Assembly: GCA_027605045.1 (NCBI GenBank)
Contig: JAQFWX010000109.1
Location: 49,592-113,591 of the forward strand
Reading direction: 5' to 3'
Source: Phallus indusiatus
Taxonomy: Eukaryota > Basidiomycota > Agaricomycetes > Phallales > Phallaceae
Length of the DNA: 64,000 bases
Both the position numbers and the translations under genes were made by a program. The notes below the pieces were generated by a model. That model was not told the origin of the DNA. It saw nothing but the letters and a program-made list of their open reading frames with translations, and made no database searches. This document shows, piece by piece, positions 63,076-64,000 of the stretch; position 1 is the stretch's first letter; each line of letters starts with the position of its first letter.

Positions 63076-64000
63076 ACAATTCCCAAAAAAACTCTTTTAT
63101 GTTATGATAGTGTTATTATATGAATTCATTGATTCATAGGCTATGATACAATTGCAACATATTTTTTTCACGAATGAAACTGAGCATTGAGCTCCGGATG
63201 GAAATATATTCTTGGACTACAGTCTTGGCTGATTAGTAGGACGTTCCCAGCCTCAAGGCAAGCACTTGTCGGCGTCATTGAATAAATTGCCGATAAACTC
63301 GACGAAGTCGACAATGGTATTTACGAATTAAGTCTGCATGCGGTCTAAATGACTCAACATGAGAAGGGGTGATTTTTATTAAACTAGCCCCGATCATACT
63401 TTAACTCCTTTCTGTGACTTGTTTTGCAGGTTTGACTAAATCCTCATTACTTCAAATGAAAAATCTAATTCTTATCAAAAAGACATGTGTTTTGGAGCTG
63501 TACTAAGCTCAAACGCCTAAAATAAAAACCCCGTGGCCGGCAGTATTAGAAGACGTAGATTTGGCCATGCTATCTTCGACTGCACTGATAATACAAACCT
63601 GCCGAACACAGAACCGACCACAGAAAAACCTGAAACACACGGGAAGCCGAGCGTTCAATATGTGCAGACAGTCACCCCGATTTACAGCCCGCTGTGGCCA
63701 CGGTTCGCGAACACGCGCCTAATATATTGCCTTCGCAATCTTATCAATGATCTAATCGCCAAAAGTCAGACAGTTATTGCCCCAATTCTGCGACGAACTT
63801 CTTTTGTTGCTTCAAAACTTCGACCCTGGTCTAGAGCGAATTAAACTAGATTAAACTCTTATGAATGTCAAACACCAAAATGGTTTAAGGTGTTGTATAT
63901 CTCGATTGGCTTTTATTTACAAAGAAGACCACGTCGCACTCCAGACAATAAAGTATTACTTGCTTAAAGTGTTGTTCGTCGACGTCGTCCCTATACTAAG
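63076..64000. other. Intergenic to window end, no supported gene
   Basis: A frame at 63533-63844 (103 codons, starting at a GTG) contains a basic N-terminus and a hydrophobic C-terminal half but no motif I recognise. Nothing else stands out. Confidence 0.4.

Overview
The window is nuclear DNA of a mushroom-forming basidiomycete (Agaricomycetes). The signs are many 50-70 nt GT-AG introns in nearly every gene, a C2-like/NACHT/WD40 STAND protein family, a tandem pair of DUF6533 membrane-protein genes, and an agaric-type GH95 fucosidase. I rebuilt gene models by hand from splice sites, reading phase and family motifs. Every housekeeping gene I could trace end to end keeps frame through all its introns, so the frame breaks reported in two other loci are probably real and not base-calling noise.

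Region 1 (1-21.3 kb) is a NACHT-WD40 (fungal NLR-like) locus. An apparently intact gene (5' end outside the window) ends at 4920. A tandem paralogue at 13.6-19.5 kb has three frame disruptions. A truncated, inverted relic of the same family lies at 19.65-21.27 kb. The 8.6 kb between the first two holds a diverged 0.55-0.6 kb direct repeat (5.8 and 11.3 kb) and no gene I can defend.

Region 2 (22.9-29.3 kb) holds a small DQGW-type hypothetical gene, then a compact same-strand block: IMP4 (SSU processome), a type II haloacid-dehalogenase-like hydrolase, and an RBM18-like RRM protein. Region 3 (29.3-39.4 kb) is a 10 kb gene desert. Region 4 (39.4-45.4 kb) holds two tandem DUF6533 multi-pass membrane protein genes.

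Region 5 (47-56.7 kb) holds an MMTAG2-like RS/KR-rich protein, an F-box protein, the septation GTPase Spg1/Tem1, and a 22-exon GH95 alpha-L-fucosidase that contains four microexons and two GC-AG introns. Region 6 (59.9-63.1 kb) holds a short TEA/ATTS-domain transcription factor on the minus strand and a divergent, frameshifted ribosomal protein uL14 (RPL23) gene copy.

These genes do not form one pathway. The window mixes conserved housekeeping genes (ribosome biogenesis, RNA binding, cell-cycle GTPase) with fast-evolving accessory families (STAND receptors, DUF6533, F-box) separated by decayed DNA. I found no CRISPR array, intact transposase or reverse transcriptase, and no convincing tRNA.
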